A stretch of 64,000 nt of DNA from Sediminibacillus halophilus (GTDB lineage: Bacteria > Bacillota > Bacilli > Bacillales > Amphibacillaceae): positions 1,212,961 through 1,276,960 of the forward strand of contig NZ_FNHF01000001.1 of NCBI RefSeq assembly GCF_900103695.1. The letters are read 5' to 3'. Shown in pieces: positions 8,036-18,686 of the stretch. The translations under genes and the position numbers were made by a program. A model generated the notes under the pieces. That model saw only the letters and a list, made by a program, of their open reading frames with translations, did no database searches and was not told the origin of the DNA. Position 1 is the first letter of the stretch. Each line of letters begins with the position of its first letter.

Positions 8036-8629
8036 TCATACGCCTTCAGATTGTTTTAAGGCATCAAAAATATCATCAGCTTCTCGGTCATCATCATACG
8101 TCAGTACTTCATCAACAGGTTGGTAGGACTTTCCGTAAATTTCTTCGTCTTTATAAGTGTGAATGTCTTCATACATCTTTTTCATTTGTTTATAAATTTC
8201 TTCTTCATCCTGATTATCCGGACTCCAATATAATATTTCCATCGGAGTGTTTTCATTTGTCGCAAGGCTGCGCCGATTGTAGCCGATCGACTGTGCGTGA
8301 ACAAATCCCTCTCGCTGGTAAAATTTCAACCGTTTTTCCGTGTCGCTGTCTTCGTAATCAACCGGTTCCACTTCCAGGATAATCGGTTTGTTCTTGGCTT
8401 TCAGCTTTTCGATTAATTGATGTCCCAGCCCCTGGCCTCGAGATGCTGCAGATACATATACATAATCGATAAAGATAAATGATTTGAACTCTGCGTACAT
8501 AAGCACATGATGTGGTCCTTCGTCTTTATAGTAGACGTCGCCTTTTTCCTTTAACAGCATTTCCATATGCTTTTGAGACTTCATCTCTTCTACGGGAAAA
8601 TACTTGTTTAGCTTTTCGTACCAGTTCAT
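8036..8629 (-). CDS. yjbC: GNAT-family N-acetyltransferase (YjbC)
   Basis: A 197-residue GNAT protein. The acetyl-CoA-binding motif A is visible as SAASRGQGLGHQLIEKL (about residues 80-96), after the VYV strand; KFYQREGF is the C-terminal GNAT motif. Residues 145-197 are acidic and rich in Tyr and Asp. In B. subtilis yjbC sits directly upstream of spx, as here, which supports the symbol. Substrate unknown. Confidence 0.85.
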   Translation of the reverse strand: MNWYEKLNKYFPVEEMKSQKHMEMLLKEKGDVYYKDEGPHHVLMYAEFKSFIFIDYVYVSAASRGQGLGHQLIEKLKAKNKPIILEVEPVDYEDSDTEKRLKFYQREGFVHAQSIGYNRRSLATNENTPMEILYWSPDNQDEEEIYKQMKKMYEDIHTYKDEEIYGKSYQPVDEVLTYDDDREADDIFDALKQSEGV

Positions 8630-8767
8630 TGATCTACTCCTTGTATTTGTAGTCCTCTTTATTATAACGGAATATCCTTCAATTGTTAAATCTTCTCACA
8701 GGCTCAAATTAGTTTTTCCCGAAATTTAATTTTCTACACATGCACTTTTAATAGGGAATCTCCGTAT

Positions 8768-8804
8768 AAACAAACACTGCCGGAATTTCCGGCAGTGTTT
8801 GTTT
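8768..8804. terminator. Terminator of the DUF4015 gene
   Basis: Nearly perfect palindrome, AAACAAACACTGCCGGAA and its complement around a single central T at 8786. The DUF4015 stop codon lies at its edge; A/T-rich on both sides. Confidence 0.85.
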
Positions 8805-10014
8805 ATTCATCTAATGGTGTATAATCAACATTGTCTGTATAACTGTTTCCAGAATTCCAAATGAGAAATTCCTGGATGCCATTCTCATTTAGAGCTTTTA
8901 TTTGTGCTTCAACTTCTTCTTTACCATATTGTTTCGTCTTACCGCTATATAACCATGGTGCCTCAAAATCCTGAATCCACGGCCGTGAAATCGGAGGGTC
9001 TTCCAAGCTTCCCAACACCTCGTTTTCCACCTTGGCATATTCGGTAACTAATTTGTATGGTTCCTCATCCGGATTATCTATGCCGAAGTAAGATGTCCAA
9101 TGGCTCGGATAAATCATCGAAGAAATCACATCCACATTGTCCGCTATTTTAGAGAAGTTTTGTCCAATTCCAGGTGCTTCTTCAATCGTGGCAGAATAAC
9201 CAAAGATATCGACTGAAACATCGACATCATAATCTGATAATTCTTCCCTGGCATGGGACACGAAATCCGTAACTGCTTTCACCCGTTTCTTGACTCCATT
9301 CATTTCCAAATCAGCATAATCTCCCTGATCATACTCTAATTCCTCGGCTCTAGTCTCAAAACCCTCGGGAAAGCGGACATAATCAAACTGAATTTCCTGA
9401 AAGCCCATCTCTGCTACCTGTTTTGCCAATTCAATGTTATAGTCCCATACTTCTTTTTGAAACGGACTCACAAACGCTTCTCCCTTCCCATTTTTCCATA
9501 CCTCTCCATTTTGGGTGAAAGATAAATCCGGACGTTCCTTTGCCAGCACCGAATCCTTAAATACTACGATTCTGGCAATCGGATAAATCCCTTCTTCCTC
9601 CAAACGTTTGAGCATCTTTTGCGGGTCTCCGATATAATTAGTTCCCACGTCTGCATAAGGAGAATCTTCCGCAAATTTGAAGGTTACATTGCCGTGATCC
9701 TCTTTCACATCGATTACCATACTATTCAGCTCTGTGTCATTAATCAGCTTGATTAATTGGTCAAACCGTTCGCCGCCTGCTGAATTACCTGTTACATAAA
9801 TTCCTCTGACATGATCAGGATACTCAAAATCCAAACCCGAATTATAGGAGAATCGTGAAATCCGTTCGGGAACTTTATATGTTTCTACACTACTCATACT
9901 CCTATGGTGTGTCTTCATGGTTTTCGTTTCCTCTGCAGCGTTTACCTTTTGTACGGATACAACCATCAGCAGGAGCATGGCAATAATCATTGTCTTCAGT
10001 TGTCGTTTCCCCAT
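8803..10014 (-). CDS. Secreted putative glycoside hydrolase (DUF4015)
   Basis: A 403-residue exported protein with a signal peptide at 1-26 (hydrophobic core MIIAMLLLMVVSV, cut near VNA-AEE). The rest is the DUF4015 putative glycosidase barrel: VRGIYVTGNSAGG, NSMVIDVKEDHGNVTF, YPIARIVVFKD, EIQFDYVRFPEG and VSVDIFGYSA are the usual strand-end motifs, with conserved acids in IDVKED and FDYVRFPE. It probably acts on cell-wall or exopolysaccharide glycans outside the cell, but no substrate is established. It is monocistronic. Confidence 0.82.
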   Translation of the reverse strand: MGKRQLKTMIIAMLLLMVVSVQKVNAAEETKTMKTHHRSMSSVETYKVPERISRFSYNSGLDFEYPDHVRGIYVTGNSAGGERFDQLIKLINDTELNSMVIDVKEDHGNVTFKFAEDSPYADVGTNYIGDPQKMLKRLEEEGIYPIARIVVFKDSVLAKERPDLSFTQNGEVWKNGKGEAFVSPFQKEVWDYNIELAKQVAEMGFQEIQFDYVRFPEGFETRAEELEYDQGDYADLEMNGVKKRVKAVTDFVSHAREELSDYDVDVSVDIFGYSATIEEAPGIGQNFSKIADNVDVISSMIYPSHWTSYFGIDNPDEEPYKLVTEYAKVENEVLGSLEDPPISRPWIQDFEAPWLYSGKTKQYGKEEVEAQIKALNENGIQEFLIWNSGNSYTDNVDYTPLDE

Positions 10015-10258
10015 CGCTATCAGTCTCCTATTTTATGTAGTAAGTAGTACTTCTATTATAAAAGAAATAAAGGGGAGGTTGGAACCCGAATTGTTGTTTT
10101 TGTCGTAATTTTACTATTTTTGCTATCTCATTTTCCTTACCCATTCATCTTTTGTGTGAAACTCCATTGATAAGCGTTTATCCGAATGCTGTGCCCGAAT
10201 AGGCAGCCAAATAAATGAAAGTGACTATCATCACAGTGCAAGATGATATGCATAAAAC
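10015..10258. other. Intergenic, nothing recognised
   Basis: AT-rich spacer between the DUF4015 start and the opp terminator. It must hold the DUF4015 promoter, but I could not pick a convincing one. No gene seen. Confidence 0.5.
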
Positions 10259-10298
10259 AAAAAATCATCAGCATAACAAGAATATGCTGATGATTTTT
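10259..10298. terminator. Terminator of the opp operon
   Basis: Perfect stem AAAAATCATCAGCATA with its complement at 10283-10298, an 8-nt loop and A/T runs on both flanks, 58 nt past the oppF stop. Confidence 0.88.
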
Positions 10299-10356
10299 GA
10301 AGAAGGGGCAATTATGAGTCAAGCCCTTCATTTATTTTATCACGAATCTGCTATTT

Positions 10357-11298
10357 TCAATTTTTATTTAACTCTTGCTTGTATGCTTCAAACTCTTTGG
10401 TAGTACATGATACCCAATGGCCTGGTGTGATTTCCCGAAATTCCGGTTCTTCACTGGTATCATGCTGGCTTGGATCATATTCAACACGCTGGCGGTTTCT
10501 TTCGTAATCTGGGTCCGGCAAAGGTATTGCCGAAAGCAGTGATTTCGTGTAAGGATGCAAAGGATTTTTGTACAGTTCATCACTGTCTGTAAGTTCCACA
10601 AGTTTACCGAAATACATAACACCAATGCGGTCACTGATATACTTAACCATGGACAAATCGTGCGCGATAAATAGATAGGTCAATCCGTGATCTTTTTGCA
10701 GTTCTTTCAAAAGGTTTACGACTTGCGCCTGAATGGACACATCAAGCGCAGAGATTGGTTCGTCAGCAATGATAAATTCAGGGTCGACTGCCAGGGCTCT
10801 GGCGATTCCAATGCGTTGTCGCTGGCCGCCGCTAAATTCATGCGGGTAGCGGTTGGCGTGTTCTTTATTCAGTCCGACTCTTTCCAGTAATTCTTCCACA
10901 CGTTGTTTACGTGCCTGCGGACTCTTGGATAGTCCGTGTACATCCAGTCCTTCTGCGATAATATCCATGACAGTCATACGCGGATTTAAAGAAGCATATG
11001 GATCTTGGAAAATCATTTGCATTTTCTGGTTGAATTTTTTTAAATCCTGGCTGTTTTTCTTACCATGTACATCTTCACCTTTAAACTTTACATTTCCATC
11101 GGTTGCATCATACAGACGGATGATCGTACGGCCGGTTGTTGATTTACCACAACCCGATTCACCAACAAGTCCAAAGGTTTCTCCTTTGTATATATCAAAA
11201 GAAATACCGTCTATTGCTTTTACTACACTGTGCCTGCCAGTTTTAAAGTATTGCTTTAAGTTGCTTACTTCCAATAACTTTTCCTGAGTCACGGTCAC
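10357..11298 (-). CDS. oppF: Oligopeptide ABC transporter ATPase OppF
   Basis: A 313-residue ATPase. Walker A GESGCGKS, signature FSGGQRQRIGIARAL, Walker B FIIADEPISALD and the OppF/DppF C-terminal extension (YTKSLLSAIPLPDPDYERNRQ) that follows the nucleotide-binding domain. With OppD it forms the hetero-dimeric motor of the peptide importer. GTG start overlaps the oppD stop by 4 nt. Last gene of oppABCDF. Confidence 0.95.
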   Translation of the reverse strand: MTVTQEKLLEVSNLKQYFKTGRHSVVKAIDGISFDIYKGETFGLVGESGCGKSTTGRTIIRLYDATDGNVKFKGEDVHGKKNSQDLKKFNQKMQMIFQDPYASLNPRMTVMDIIAEGLDVHGLSKSPQARKQRVEELLERVGLNKEHANRYPHEFSGGQRQRIGIARALAVDPEFIIADEPISALDVSIQAQVVNLLKELQKDHGLTYLFIAHDLSMVKYISDRIGVMYFGKLVELTDSDELYKNPLHPYTKSLLSAIPLPDPDYERNRQRVEYDPSQHDTSEEPEFREITPGHWVSCTTKEFEAYKQELNKN

Positions 11299-12359
11299 GG
11301 CCGTTCACCTTCCTTCGAATTGCCGGCTCCGGTCTTGGCAAAGCCCTTCATACGGCGTTTAACTGCCTCTGGTGGCTCTATATCAGGTGCATATTCATGC
11401 AAGAGCCAAGTCGCAGCATAGTGGGTATCAGATACCTTGAACATCGGCGGTTCCATTTCCTTATCTATTTCCAATGCATATTCGTTCCGTGGGGCGAAAG
11501 CATCCCCTTTTGGCGGCTTCAGCATATCCGGAGGAGAACCTGGAATAGCGATGAGGCTGTCCTCGGTATTATCAAGCGTTGGCATCGATCCCAACAATCC
11601 CCATGTATATGGGTGTTTCGGATTATAGAAAATTTCATCAACTGTCCCGATTTCCACGATTTTGCCGGCATACATAACAGCAACACGGTCAGCGACGTTC
11701 GCCACCACTCCTAGATCATGGGTTATAAAAATAATCGAGCTTTCCGTTTTCTTTTGAATATCCTTCATCAACTCTAAAATTTGGGCTTGTATGGTTACAT
11801 CCAATGCTGTAGTTGGTTCGTCGGCGATCAAAATTTTCGGATTACAAGCCAAAGCAATCGCAATCACAACCCGCTGACGTTGTCCACCAGAAAATTGGTG
11901 CGGATACTGATTGATTCTCTCCGTCGGATTTGGAAGTCCTACAAGCTCAAGCAGTTCGATAGCACGGCTTTTTGCCTGTGCACGACTCATTTTTTGGTGC
12001 TTGATAAGTCCTTCCATGATTTGATTTCCAATTTTCATCGTAGGGTTCAAAGATGTCATCGGATCCTGGAAAATGGTTGAAATATCTTTTCCGCGGATTT
12101 GCTGCATCTCTTTTTCCTTCAGTTTTGCTAAATCTTTGCCATCAAACAATATTTCTCCTTGTTTTATCCGGCCCGGCGGTGAGGGAATCAATCTCGCTAA
12201 TGCTCTCGTGGTTACAGATTTACCGGAACCCGATTCCCCGACAATCGCTAATGTTTCTCCTTTTTTCAGGTCAAAGGTAACACCGCGTACCGCTTTAACT
12301 TCTCCACCGTACGTATCAAAGGAGATGTGTAAGTCATTTACTTCTAGAATCTTATCCAT
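11295..12359 (-). CDS. oppD: Oligopeptide ABC transporter ATPase OppD
   Basis: A 354-residue ATPase with Walker A GESGSGKS, signature FSGGQRQRVVIAIAL, Walker B ILIADEPTTALD and a C-terminal oligopeptide-transporter extension with the PWGLLGSMP-like segment (YTWGLLGSMPTLD). The extension lacks an obvious four-cysteine Fe-S motif. It pairs with OppF at the inner face of the membrane. ATG follows AGGAGG, 15 nt after oppC. Confidence 0.95.
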   Translation of the reverse strand: MDKILEVNDLHISFDTYGGEVKAVRGVTFDLKKGETLAIVGESGSGKSVTTRALARLIPSPPGRIKQGEILFDGKDLAKLKEKEMQQIRGKDISTIFQDPMTSLNPTMKIGNQIMEGLIKHQKMSRAQAKSRAIELLELVGLPNPTERINQYPHQFSGGQRQRVVIAIALACNPKILIADEPTTALDVTIQAQILELMKDIQKKTESSIIFITHDLGVVANVADRVAVMYAGKIVEIGTVDEIFYNPKHPYTWGLLGSMPTLDNTEDSLIAIPGSPPDMLKPPKGDAFAPRNEYALEIDKEMEPPMFKVSDTHYAATWLLHEYAPDIEPPEAVKRRMKGFAKTGAGNSKEGERP

Positions 12360-12374
12360 GTCAGCACATGCCTC

Positions 12375-13523
12375 CTATTCACGCATCTTCGGATCTAGCG
12401 CATCACGCAGTCCGTCTGCCAAAATATTAAATCCGATCATAATCAATGAAATGACAATCGCAGGGAAAATCATGATATGCGGGTTGATTTGCAACGCTTT
12501 GAATCCATCATTGATCAATGTACCAAGCGACGCATCCGGCGGCTGCAGTCCCAAACCGATAAAGCTCAAGAACGCTTCAAAGAAAATAGCGTTAGGGATG
12601 GTAAACATTGTGTTTACAATAATCATACCCAATGTATTAGGAATTAGATGCTTCGACAGTATTCTAGGATGCGAGGATCCCAATGTACGAGAAGCCAATA
12701 CAAACTCCTGGCCTTTCAGCTTGAGTACTTGCCCCCTGACAATTCTCGCCATTCCAGTCCAGCCCGTTATCGTTAACGCGATAATTATCGCGATAATCCC
12801 AGGGTCGAGGATCATGATCATCAGAATAACAACCACAAGGTTCGGAATCCCGACTAGTATCTCGATGATACGCTGCATCACGTTATCCGTCCTGCCACCA
12901 AAATAGCCGGAGATACCACCATAAGCTACACCAATCAGCATATCGATTGCCGCAGCAACAAACGCAATTAACAAGGAAATCCTTGTTCCGTACCAAGTAC
13001 GAGTAAATAGGTCACGCCCCAATGTGTCGGTACCAAACCAAAAATACTCATCCTGCAGCCCTTTTGCTTCATATACATGATAGAAGCCAGCCACTTTAGC
13101 AGAGTCCTTACTCCCATCGCCTTCTCGTTTTACATCATAAGTGATGAATTCATCATCCGTCTGAGTGAAACGCTGGCGTATCCGTTCTTTGGCTGCTTCG
13201 ACACTGGCAGCTTCATAGGTTTCCGTTTTTGTTCCATCGAGCCGCAGCCATTGTATGGATTCTAATCCTTGTACACGCGGCGGCAGCTTAGACAAGCCTA
13301 AATCCTGGTCATCTACACCATCTTCGTTAAAGTGGGGCCCGATTATGGACATGATGCCAATCAAAACAATCACGACCAGTCCAAATATCGCACCTTTGTT
13401 CGTTTTCAAACGTCTCCAGGCATCCTGCCAATAAGTCAAGTTAGGGCGCTGGATTTGTTCACTTTCATTTTCATCAGGCTTAGCAGGTACAAACAGATCT
13501 TTATTTAACTTTTCTTTGTCCAT
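12375..13523 (-). CDS. oppC: Oligopeptide ABC transporter permease OppC
   Basis: A 382-residue permease. After a cytoplasmic N-terminus and TM1 (about 45-65) comes a large insert (about residues 70-165) that precedes the five-helix permease domain containing the EAA-type loop (VLKLKGQEFVLASRTLGSSHPRI). The insert makes it longer than the ~300 residues usual for OppC, but such inserts occur in some Gram-positive OppC/AppC proteins. ATG overlaps the oppB stop by one base (TGATG). Confidence 0.93.
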   Translation of the reverse strand: MDKEKLNKDLFVPAKPDENESEQIQRPNLTYWQDAWRRLKTNKGAIFGLVVIVLIGIMSIIGPHFNEDGVDDQDLGLSKLPPRVQGLESIQWLRLDGTKTETYEAASVEAAKERIRQRFTQTDDEFITYDVKREGDGSKDSAKVAGFYHVYEAKGLQDEYFWFGTDTLGRDLFTRTWYGTRISLLIAFVAAAIDMLIGVAYGGISGYFGGRTDNVMQRIIEILVGIPNLVVVILMIMILDPGIIAIIIALTITGWTGMARIVRGQVLKLKGQEFVLASRTLGSSHPRILSKHLIPNTLGMIIVNTMFTIPNAIFFEAFLSFIGLGLQPPDASLGTLINDGFKALQINPHIMIFPAIVISLIMIGFNILADGLRDALDPKMRE

Positions 13524-14452
13524 CAGTCTTTACCTCCAGCTAATCGAATACGCGGATCAATTATTCCGTATAGTATATCGATTACAAGTATAATCAGGAT
13601 GAAGAAGAAGGCGAAGAAAAGGGTTGTGCCCATAATAACCGGAAAGTCATTTGTTGTTACCGAAGTGACAAATTGTTCTCCGATACCAGGAATCGAAAAA
13701 ATCTGTTCGATAACCAATGTACCTGTCATAAGGCTGACTGCCATCGGTCCCATTACAGTTACCAAAGGAATAAGTGCATTACGAAGACCGTGCTTAAACA
13801 TAATGCCACCCTTTGTAACGCCTTTCGCCCGTGCGGTTACAATGTAATCCGAACCAAGTACTTCGATCATCTCTGTCCGCAGAAAACGCGCCGCTATAGC
13901 AAGCGGAAAAATTGCCAAAGCTATTGTCGGCATAATCGTGTGCTGAAAGCCTTCCCAGAAAGCGATTGGCAAAAGACCTAACTTAACACCGACAAAATAT
14001 TGGAGTAAACCGGCAAAAATAAACGAAGGTATCGATATTCCTATTACCGATATGACGTTCGATGTATAATCGATCCAGCTATTATTTCGAACAGCGGCCA
14101 CCAATCCGAGCAGCATACCAAGGATAGTACCGAGAATCATCGCCTGGAAACCTAAATGGGCTGAAACAGGGATTCTGCTAGCCAATAAAGCAGTTACCGG
14201 CTGGTTATTCATTTGGAATGATACACCTAAATCTCCTTGAGCAAGGTTGCCTAAATAATTGATATATTGTACAGGTACCGGGTCATCTAAGTTATATTTT
14301 TCATAAAGGATTTCCAACTGTGCCTCCGAAAGCTTTTGCTCCGCTTTCATCGGTGAGCCTGGCAGCATTTTCATGAGAAAGAAAGAAAACGTCGCAATCA
14401 AAAACAAGGTGAGCAGCATATAGCCAAGCCGCTGAAGTATATATCTAACCAT
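13523..14452 (-). CDS. oppB: Oligopeptide ABC transporter permease OppB
   Basis: A 309-residue inner-membrane permease with six predicted TM helices. The N-terminus MVRYILQRLGYMLLTLFLIATFSFF and the EAA loop (RTEMIEVLGSDYIVTARAKGV) are standard for OppB/DppB. With OppC it forms the peptide channel. It is separated from oppA by 156 nt that contain a hairpin with a T-run. Confidence 0.95.
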   Translation of the reverse strand: MVRYILQRLGYMLLTLFLIATFSFFLMKMLPGSPMKAEQKLSEAQLEILYEKYNLDDPVPVQYINYLGNLAQGDLGVSFQMNNQPVTALLASRIPVSAHLGFQAMILGTILGMLLGLVAAVRNNSWIDYTSNVISVIGISIPSFIFAGLLQYFVGVKLGLLPIAFWEGFQHTIMPTIALAIFPLAIAARFLRTEMIEVLGSDYIVTARAKGVTKGGIMFKHGLRNALIPLVTVMGPMAVSLMTGTLVIEQIFSIPGIGEQFVTSVTTNDFPVIMGTTLFFAFFFILIILVIDILYGIIDPRIRLAGGKD

Positions 14453-14517
14453 CCCTATCCCTCCTAATCTATCAAAATTATATTTAATCTTCTAATAATT
14501 CTAAAAATCTAGTCAAA

Positions 14518-14563
14518 CTGAAAAAGAGAGTATACGCCGGCAAGCAGCTGGCAGTACACTCTC
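14518..14563 (-). terminator. Intercistronic hairpin between oppA and oppB
   Basis: Minus-strand stem GAGAGTGTACTGCC... paired with GGCGTATACTCTC and followed by TTTTT, between the oppA stop and the oppB start. It would let the binding protein be made in excess over the membrane parts by partial termination or 3'-end protection. Confidence 0.8.
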
Positions 14564-14608
14564 CTCTCCTCTCCAAAGAGGTGTTACGTCATCTCAAAAT
14601 TATCAAGT

Positions 14609-16321
14609 TTATTCTTCGATATAAGCCCACTTGTATGAGAAGTCTGCCCCCATTGGCTGGAATATAACGCCTTTAACAGATGGTCTCCACAGATATGCAC
14701 GGGAACGCTGGTACAATGGAGCGATTGCCGCATCATCCATCAGCACTTTTTCTGCTTCAAGGAAATTGTCATAACGTGCAGGCAAATCTGTTAACAATTC
14801 GTTATTTGCTTCTTTGATCAATTTATCATATTCTTCGTTGTTATAGTTCATTGTCATGTATGGGCTGTCAGAAGTCCACATGTTCAACCATGTGCTTGGG
14901 TCAAGATAGTCAGGACCCCAGCCGGAATTCTGAATGTCATAATCAGAAGCTTCATCTCTTGCAAGACGCTCTTCAAATGGTACGGAAGAGATATTGACAG
15001 TCAAACCTTCAAGTGTATCTTCAAGCTGGTTCTTAATGTAAGCGTCCATTTCTGTGGCAGTTTCGGTGTCACCGCCAAGATAGCCTAGCTCGATAGAATC
15101 TACACCCAGCTCATCAAGGCCTTTTTGCCACAATTCCTTCGCTTTTTCCTTATCTGTTGTAAGCAGGTCTCCGTTGATGTCACGGAAATCTTCTCCAGAT
15201 TCAGGATGTGTAGTGAAATCTACTGGCACGGCACCGTTAGCTACGATTGATCCATTAGCAAGGATAACGTCTACCATGTCTTGCTTATTAATCGCCATGG
15301 CAATAGCCTTACGGATGTTTTGATTTTTAAGGTATTCGTTTGCCTGGTTCATTTTCAAGTAGAACAAGGTTGGTTCAGGCATTGTACGGTAATCTTCCGT
15401 CCCTGCATATTGTTCTACAAATTCAGCCGTCAAACTAGCACGGTCTGTTTCACCTGTTTCATATAAGTTAACCGCAGTACTTGTTTCTTTAACAACATCT
15501 ACATTTATTTCTTCCAACTGGACAGTTTCAGCATCCCAATAATCCGGATTCTTTTTCATTGTCCATGATTCGTTTGCTTTTGGATCCCAGTCTTCGAGTG
15601 TGAATGGGCCGTTATAAATCAAGTTGTCAGAAGTTAGTGCGTAATCGTCGCCTTGTTCTGTTACAAAGTCTTCGTTTAGCGGCAGATAAGTACCGAATGT
15701 GAGCAAGCTGTGGAAATATGGTACAGCTTTTTCCAAAGTGATTTTTAATTCATAGTCGCTGACTGCTTCAACGCCAAGCTCTTCAACGTCTTTTTCACCA
15801 TTGTTGATAGCAGTTGCATTTTTAAGTACGTCGTTCATCATGAATGGGCCGTATTCAGATCCAGTATCCGGATCGATAGCACGTCTCCAAGCGAACACGA
15901 AATCGTGGGCAGTTACCGGGTCGCCATTGGACCAAACTGCATCTTCACGTAGTTTTATGTTCCAAGTCAAGCCGTCTTCACTTACTTCTGGTTCTCCCTC
16001 AGCAATACCTGGTACCGGTTCAGCATTTTCACCTAGACGGTAAAGACCTTCCATAGTAGAGCCTAAGTATTGGAATGCAACCGCATCAGTTGCTAGCGAA
16101 GAATCCATTGTCGGAATCTGTGAAGTGTCAAGCAGGTTAAGCACCTGTTCGCCGCTTGCCTCTCCGCCTTCTTCTGAAGTACCTTCATCGGTACCTTCTT
16201 CCGTTGAACCTGTGTCCTCACCGCTGCTGTCACCTTCGGAACTGGATCCGCCGGAACAAGCTGCAAGGAAAACACTCAATAGTAGTGCCATTGCAAGCAA
16301 TAGCCAATTTGCCTTTCTCAT
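14609..16321 (-). CDS. oppA: Oligopeptide-binding lipoprotein OppA
   Basis: A 570-residue SBP family 5 lipoprotein: signal peptide with lipobox LAAC (lipidated Cys22), then an unusually long Gly/Ser/Glu/Thr linker at about 23-58, then the peptide-binding fold, recognisable by LTWNIKLREDAVWSNGDPVTAHDFVFAWRRAIDP. It captures peptides outside the membrane for OppBCDF, and in Bacillus these include signalling peptides for competence and sporulation. The strongly acidic linker is consistent with a salt-adapted surface. ATG follows GGGGAGG. Confidence 0.95.
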   Translation of the reverse strand: MRKANWLLLAMALLLSVFLAACSGGSSSEGDSSGEDTGSTEEGTDEGTSEEGGEASGEQVLNLLDTSQIPTMDSSLATDAVAFQYLGSTMEGLYRLGENAEPVPGIAEGEPEVSEDGLTWNIKLREDAVWSNGDPVTAHDFVFAWRRAIDPDTGSEYGPFMMNDVLKNATAINNGEKDVEELGVEAVSDYELKITLEKAVPYFHSLLTFGTYLPLNEDFVTEQGDDYALTSDNLIYNGPFTLEDWDPKANESWTMKKNPDYWDAETVQLEEINVDVVKETSTAVNLYETGETDRASLTAEFVEQYAGTEDYRTMPEPTLFYLKMNQANEYLKNQNIRKAIAMAINKQDMVDVILANGSIVANGAVPVDFTTHPESGEDFRDINGDLLTTDKEKAKELWQKGLDELGVDSIELGYLGGDTETATEMDAYIKNQLEDTLEGLTVNISSVPFEERLARDEASDYDIQNSGWGPDYLDPSTWLNMWTSDSPYMTMNYNNEEYDKLIKEANNELLTDLPARYDNFLEAEKVLMDDAAIAPLYQRSRAYLWRPSVKGVIFQPMGADFSYKWAYIEE

Positions 16322-16347
16322 GAAGTAAATGACCTCCCCTTAGATTA

Positions 16348-16362
16348 AATTTTCTAAATATT
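16348..16362. promoter_or_regulatory. Candidate CodY box in front of oppA
   Basis: AATTTTCTAAATATT differs at two positions from the CodY consensus AATTTTCWGAAAATT and lies 27 nt upstream of the oppA start. Peptide transporters are common CodY targets. AT-rich DNA gives such matches by chance, so this is tentative. The rest of 16363-16590 shows nothing clear. Confidence 0.35.
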
Positions 16363-16591
16363 TGCGCGGATGTTTGATCCACAATTTGAATTATACAAGT
16401 TTTCATACAATTTTGCATCATTTTTTTTACAAAAAATTTATCAACTCCCGTAAACATTGCATTCTAGTTACATAAAATAGTTCTTTCGGACTAGTTAATT
16501 GTCAGTCATTGCTTGTTTTTACGAAACCACTTCAAGGCGATATTTATTCATTCTCTATTTCCGGTCTTTGATTTCCTTTGCCACGAATTAT

Positions 16592-16619
16592 TTTACCGTA
16601 TGTCCAATCATGCTATAAT
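16592..16619 (+). promoter_or_regulatory. Candidate sigma-A promoter of the DUF3899 gene
   Basis: TTTACC, 16-nt spacer, TATAAT, ending 31 nt before the ATG at 16651. Confidence 0.55.
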
Positions 16620-16650
16620 ACTTCATATCTATGGAAAAGTTGGTGTATGT

Positions 16651-17016
16651 ATGAAACTCCTTAAGAATAAATGGGCACTGCTCAGTTTAAATCTTGCAGT
16701 CGGCCTTGCTTTTTTCCTTATTACTGCTCCTGCGCTGCAACTGAAACATATGATCAATATTCTCTTTTATTTCGGAGCATGCTGGCTGTTTGTCGGAATA
16801 TTTTTATGGACCGTCCATGGCGGTTTCTTTGATGGCGTCGTATATGGTTTCCGGAAATCGTTCGAGCGTAGTTTTAAGCGGAATGATTATCTTTCAGAAA
16901 ATGACACGGTACCTTCCGAAAAAGTAAGCATTTCCTTTGTCAAAGCAGCCTGTTTCCAGGGTTTCTGTTTACTGGTATTGATGCTTATCCTGCTGACTAG
17001 GTTTTATGCGGCTTAG
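16651..17016 (+). CDS. DUF3899-type membrane protein
   Basis: A 121-residue protein with three predicted TM helices (about 8-26, 36-56 and 97-117) and a hydrophilic loop between the second and third. The arrangement and the GGFFDGVVYGFRKSF segment fit DUF3899. I took the ATG at 16651, 31 nt after a TATAAT -10; a longer reading from 16513 would cross that promoter. The ribosome site is weak. Function unknown. It is transcribed away from oppA and ends in a clear terminator. Confidence 0.7.
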   Translation: MKLLKNKWALLSLNLAVGLAFFLITAPALQLKHMINILFYFGACWLFVGIFLWTVHGGFFDGVVYGFRKSFERSFKRNDYLSENDTVPSEKVSISFVKAACFQGFCLLVLMLILLTRFYAA

Positions 17017-17065
17017 ATTAGTCCTATGGTCATTTAACAAATAGTTAATAGTGATTCCTTACCTC

Positions 17066-17100
17066 AAAGAAGCGGATGGTGCATCTGCTTCTTTATTTTT
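17066..17100 (+). terminator. Terminator of the DUF3899 gene
   Basis: Stem AAAGAAGCGGATG / CATCTGCTTCTTT followed by ATTTTT. Confidence 0.85.
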
Positions 17101-17242
17101 CCCCTGTCTATTACTGCGTTACTTGAAGTAAATAGTACTTCCCCTGCTTCATTTTGAGTTTCCTTTCACTGGTGAAGCCACTTTTCCCATTCCCCATACC
17201 TGCTTTGCTATCATAGCAAGAAATACATTTTGAGGTCCGCCC

Positions 17243-17271
17243 TTGCATTTCATCAAAAGTCTTTATATAAT
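17243..17271 (+). promoter_or_regulatory. Candidate promoter of trpS
   Basis: TTGCAT, 17-nt spacer, TATAAT. Predicted transcription start near 17278, at the 5' edge of the T-box leader. Confidence 0.7.
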
Positions 17272-17277
17272 GGTAAA

Positions 17278-18557
<1,280 letters not shown>

Positions 18558-18594
18558 TACTTGCAGCAAATATGATAAGATGCCTTTTCAAAAG

Positions 18595-18634
18595 AAAAAC
18601 CCGCAAAATCATCATCCTTTTTTTGTGGGTTTTT
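18595..18634 (+). terminator. Terminator of trpS
   Basis: Stem AAAACCCGCAAAA / TTTTGTGGGTTTT with a T-rich tail, 38 nt after the trpS stop. Confidence 0.88.
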
Positions 18635-18654
18635 CCTTTTCCTACCTCCAGTCA

Positions 18655-18685
18655 AAAGAGACCGGCGATCATCCGGTCTCTCTTT
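18655..18685. terminator. Terminator of yjbA
   Basis: Stem AGAGACCGG / CCGGTCTCT with AAA/TTT flanks, directly at the yjbA stop on the minus strand. Confidence 0.85.
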
Positions 18686-18686
18686 A

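Noticed and set aside
12073-12906. Open frame of 277 codons on the plus strand across oppD and oppC
   Set aside because: It lies antisense to two clear ABC transporter genes, has no ribosome site, and its composition is that of a shadow frame.
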